A stretch of DNA of 64,000 nucleotides, taken from assembly GCA_025403435.1 (NCBI GenBank), contig CM046350.1, positions 7,413,512-7,477,511 of the forward strand, written 5' to 3'. This DNA is from Artocarpus heterophyllus (taxonomy: Eukaryota; Streptophyta; Magnoliopsida; Rosales; Moraceae). How positions within the stretch are numbered: position 1 is the stretch's first letter; every line of letters starts with the position of its first letter. The notes beneath the pieces were generated by a model, which was given only the letters and a program-made list of their open reading frames with translations, was not told the DNA's origin and made no database searches. The position numbers and the translations under genes are program-made. This document shows, in pieces, positions 61,711 through 64,000 of the stretch.

Positions 61711-62542
61711 GCGCCTGCTTGTTGAATCTTTGTCCATGCATAAAGTTTGCTGGGTGGCAAGTCAGGAAGCCAGGAGCTCAATAATTAACTTGCTTAACCA
61801 CGCAGACTTTCGACAAATATTAATGTAAATCGCAATATCCAGAAAGTAATAAAAAAAATTCTTGACAGTTGTTTTCAAGTAGAAACAACGTTAAAATTGA
61901 GTTGGTATTCTTAAACGAGGTGTTTAAAATTTATCAGAGAGACAGAGAAAGGAACACAGAAAAGGTGCGCTAGAGGATCCAAGTCCTATTAAAAGAAGTA
62001 TTTTTCCTGTTTTATCCACAAAGTGGTCACTCCTTTGTCGTAGAAGGTAGAAACCACGCTTGCTGGAATAGTAATATATGTGACATAGTTTGACAATCCT
62101 TTTTATCCAGCGGCCCAAGATTAGATGATAAGGTTTGCATTCAAAATTTCATCACTTGTAACACTTTGCCCTTTAAAATCTTGATTTGTAAAGAAAATTG
62201 AGTCATGATCAACATCGTTCTCTTTTTTGTTGAAATTTATCAAATATTAGCAAGTAGTTGCAATGTACTCGACTACAAACATTGTATTAATATTTTCAAA
62301 CATAGAGGTTGTTGATACAAATTTTTTGAATTTGTGGAAACTAAAAGTTCATCGAAATCACCATATTATTCCGAGAATACATTAGAAGAAATGGTGATTT
62401 AGAGCTTAATAGACTTGAACTTACATGAAAATATATAGAACTTCGCTTGTCACAAGAACTATGAGGGTAAAACTAAGAAGTTGGCACAAGAAATTGCTCA
62501 AAAATACATAAATACTCCACTCATAAGAACATTGACAAAGTT

Positions 62543-64000
62543 CTACCTTGCCAAGGGATTGAGTTCTGTAGTCATATTCATAGAGAATGTGTCGATTGAA
62601 TTTGTTGAATCCGTCATTCTACCATTGTTCCTTCGAGCTAATTCTGTTGCCAAAGACTCGTTTAGTTCGGTCACTACTTGGGTCATAGTTGGCCTTTTAG
62701 TGGACGAAGCAGATACGCAAGCCATTGATATTTCAACAGCTTTCCAAACAGAGTTAACTTCGAAATCTCCATTTAACCTTGGATCAACAATACTCTTAAT
62801 ATCCCCATTAGCAAGCATGGAACTGACCCATTGGCTTATATGAGTCCTCTCATCATGATGAGATTTATTTATAGGAGGTCGGCTTGTGATTATCTCTAAT
62901 AGTACAACTCCAAAACTATAAACGTCACTTTTCTAGCTTAGCCTATTGGTTATGTAATACCTGCAGAGGAAAGTATGAGACTTTGTTCAACATAATTACA
63001 AAAATACTACTAATTAGTAATTTTGTAAATTCTTCATGACAAAATGCAATTTTTGTCTTCTCTTTTAACTTGGGACTAGTTTGTGTATTATTTTCGTTTG
63101 TTAAGAATGCGTGCGCTCTGTAAATAATGTAAAACTTACTCCTGATCAAGATATCCAGGTGTGCCAGCAACAACTGTAGACATATGCGTACCACCATCAG
63201 TGGGATAACTTTTAGAAAGACCAAAATCGGCAAGTTTGGCTTGAAAACTATCATTTAACAAGATATTTGTGGTCTTCACATCTCTATGCACAATAGGAGG
63301 CCTGCAACCATTATGGAGATACTCCAAACCTACATTTTGAGATCCACACTTATTGTTGTCATGTTGTGAACATCTAAAGTTTTGAGGGATTTTATTCAAT
63401 TAAGCAATGCTACAACTGTAGGAGCATAGGTTCTTTTTAAAGCTTATCACAAAATTGCCACATCGCGCACTTTTTTTTACTTTCGAAATAGGAAAAAAAA
63501 AAAAGAATATATAAATAAAGAAACGATCAGAGTACGTTGACTCTTTACAAACCTTGTGCTGCATCAATTGCTATTTTAAGTCTTCCTTCCCAACTCAGAA
63601 CATTCCTATTGCCTAAACCTGTACAAAAGAATCATATCTATTATGCTTTTGTCATTTTTTTCAATAATAAGTATAATTTGATGGTGATTAAAAGAAAAAA
63701 GCTGACAATGAGGAAGAAGAAAACTGATACTATGGATCTTTTATTGTAGGGAACCACCTGAAAGATGAGAATCCAAATTTCCATTTGCCATGTACTCATA
63801 AATAAGTGCCATGTTTGTTCCTTCATTGCAATACCCAATAAGGCTAGTCAAGTTTCTATGATGAACTCTCATGAGAAGTTTAACCTGTGCTTGAAATTCC
63901 CGTATTAAATTCAATATGTGAATAAGCTTAATGAATTAGGAAAAAAAACCATAAACTTAATAATTTAGCGTGGAAGCGAAATTAGAAACATGTAGCAGAT
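62543..64000 (-). pseudogene. Malectin-like LRR receptor kinase gene A, 3' kinase exons only (cut by window edge), with a stop
   Basis: Four kinase exons are in view (minus): 63884-63758, 63618-63553, 63329-63140, 62960-62543. They match exons 10-13 of gene B in size (127, 66, 190, 418). Motifs: [31 protein letters not shown]. The last exon begins YYITNRLS, then TAG at 62935-62933, then KSDVYSFG; genes B and F have Glu there, so one base change (GAG to TAG) would cut off the kinase C-lobe. The DPE of the APE-type motif reads DQE. All else is open to the end (LNPLAR). The extracellular and N-lobe exons lie beyond 64000. Either a recent pseudogene or an allele with one nonsense change. Confidence 0.85.

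Larger units (their letters stand above)
58987..62542. other. Intergenic DNA between genes B and A
   Basis: The left part is the 5' flank of gene B. It contains GGTTCACCAGTATTGGAGAG and a near copy about 40 bp on (59297-59345), and (TA)n at 59760-59786. A MITE-like block lies at 60900-61641 and (TA)n at 61677-61707. No gene is supported. W-box-like TTGAC(C/T) words occur (for example 59316 as ttgacc), as expected upstream of defence kinases, but their significance cannot be judged. Confidence 0.5.

Overview
The window is nuclear DNA of a eudicot-like plant. It is AT-rich, has intron-rich genes of the malectin-like LRR receptor kinase family, and carries plant LTR retrotransposons (one with a Met-initiator tRNA primer-binding site) plus hAT- and Mutator-like non-autonomous transposons. 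There are no bacterial operons, CRISPR arrays, tRNA or rRNA genes. The species cannot be named from the sequence.

Left part (1-25 kb): nested transposons. A decayed Ty1/copia gag-pol relic survives in three pieces (3-231, 1621-1758, 14656-15480). Solo LTR A (232-1620) and solo LTR B (1759-14655) are inserted into it. LTR B was itself split by a complete LTR retrotransposon C (1811-10017) and by a 3.2 kb LTR-like element D (10532-13687). Target duplications support every step: gcagc/acagc, agatg, attag, agtag. Element C is the most notable object. Its two 1,973-bp LTRs look identical, it has a PBS and PPT, and it has no gag or pol. Instead it carries two intact unrelated ORFs: a 173-aa basic, cysteine-rich protein (5275-5796) and a 216-aa LOG-like (cytokinin phosphoribohydrolase family) protein (6440-7090). 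Further right is a duplicated unit with an exon-like stretch, followed by a tandem array of about 85 bp. The array is split by a 5 kb LTR-like insertion (17467-22467), and an antisense solo LTR (22772-24754) lies at its end.

Middle (25-27.7 kb): an unidentified coding remnant and otherwise plain AT-rich DNA.

Right part (27.7-64 kb): a tandem cluster of six same-strand (minus) malectin-like LRR receptor kinase genes of the LRR-I type (the IOS1/FRK1/SIF group), named here A to F from right to left. B (52771-58986) has thirteen exons that sum to an intact 893-codon frame. F (27740-32352) is full length but has a stop codon just before the HRD motif unless an acceptor 6 bases downstream is used. 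D is full length but has several stops, frameshifts and lost splice donors. E lacks the membrane and kinase parts. C keeps only the signal and malectin exons. A is cut by the window edge and has a stop in its last exon. Non-autonomous transposons sit in introns and spacers. The pattern is birth and death of a tandem family of surface receptor kinases, with kinase-less fragments as by-products.
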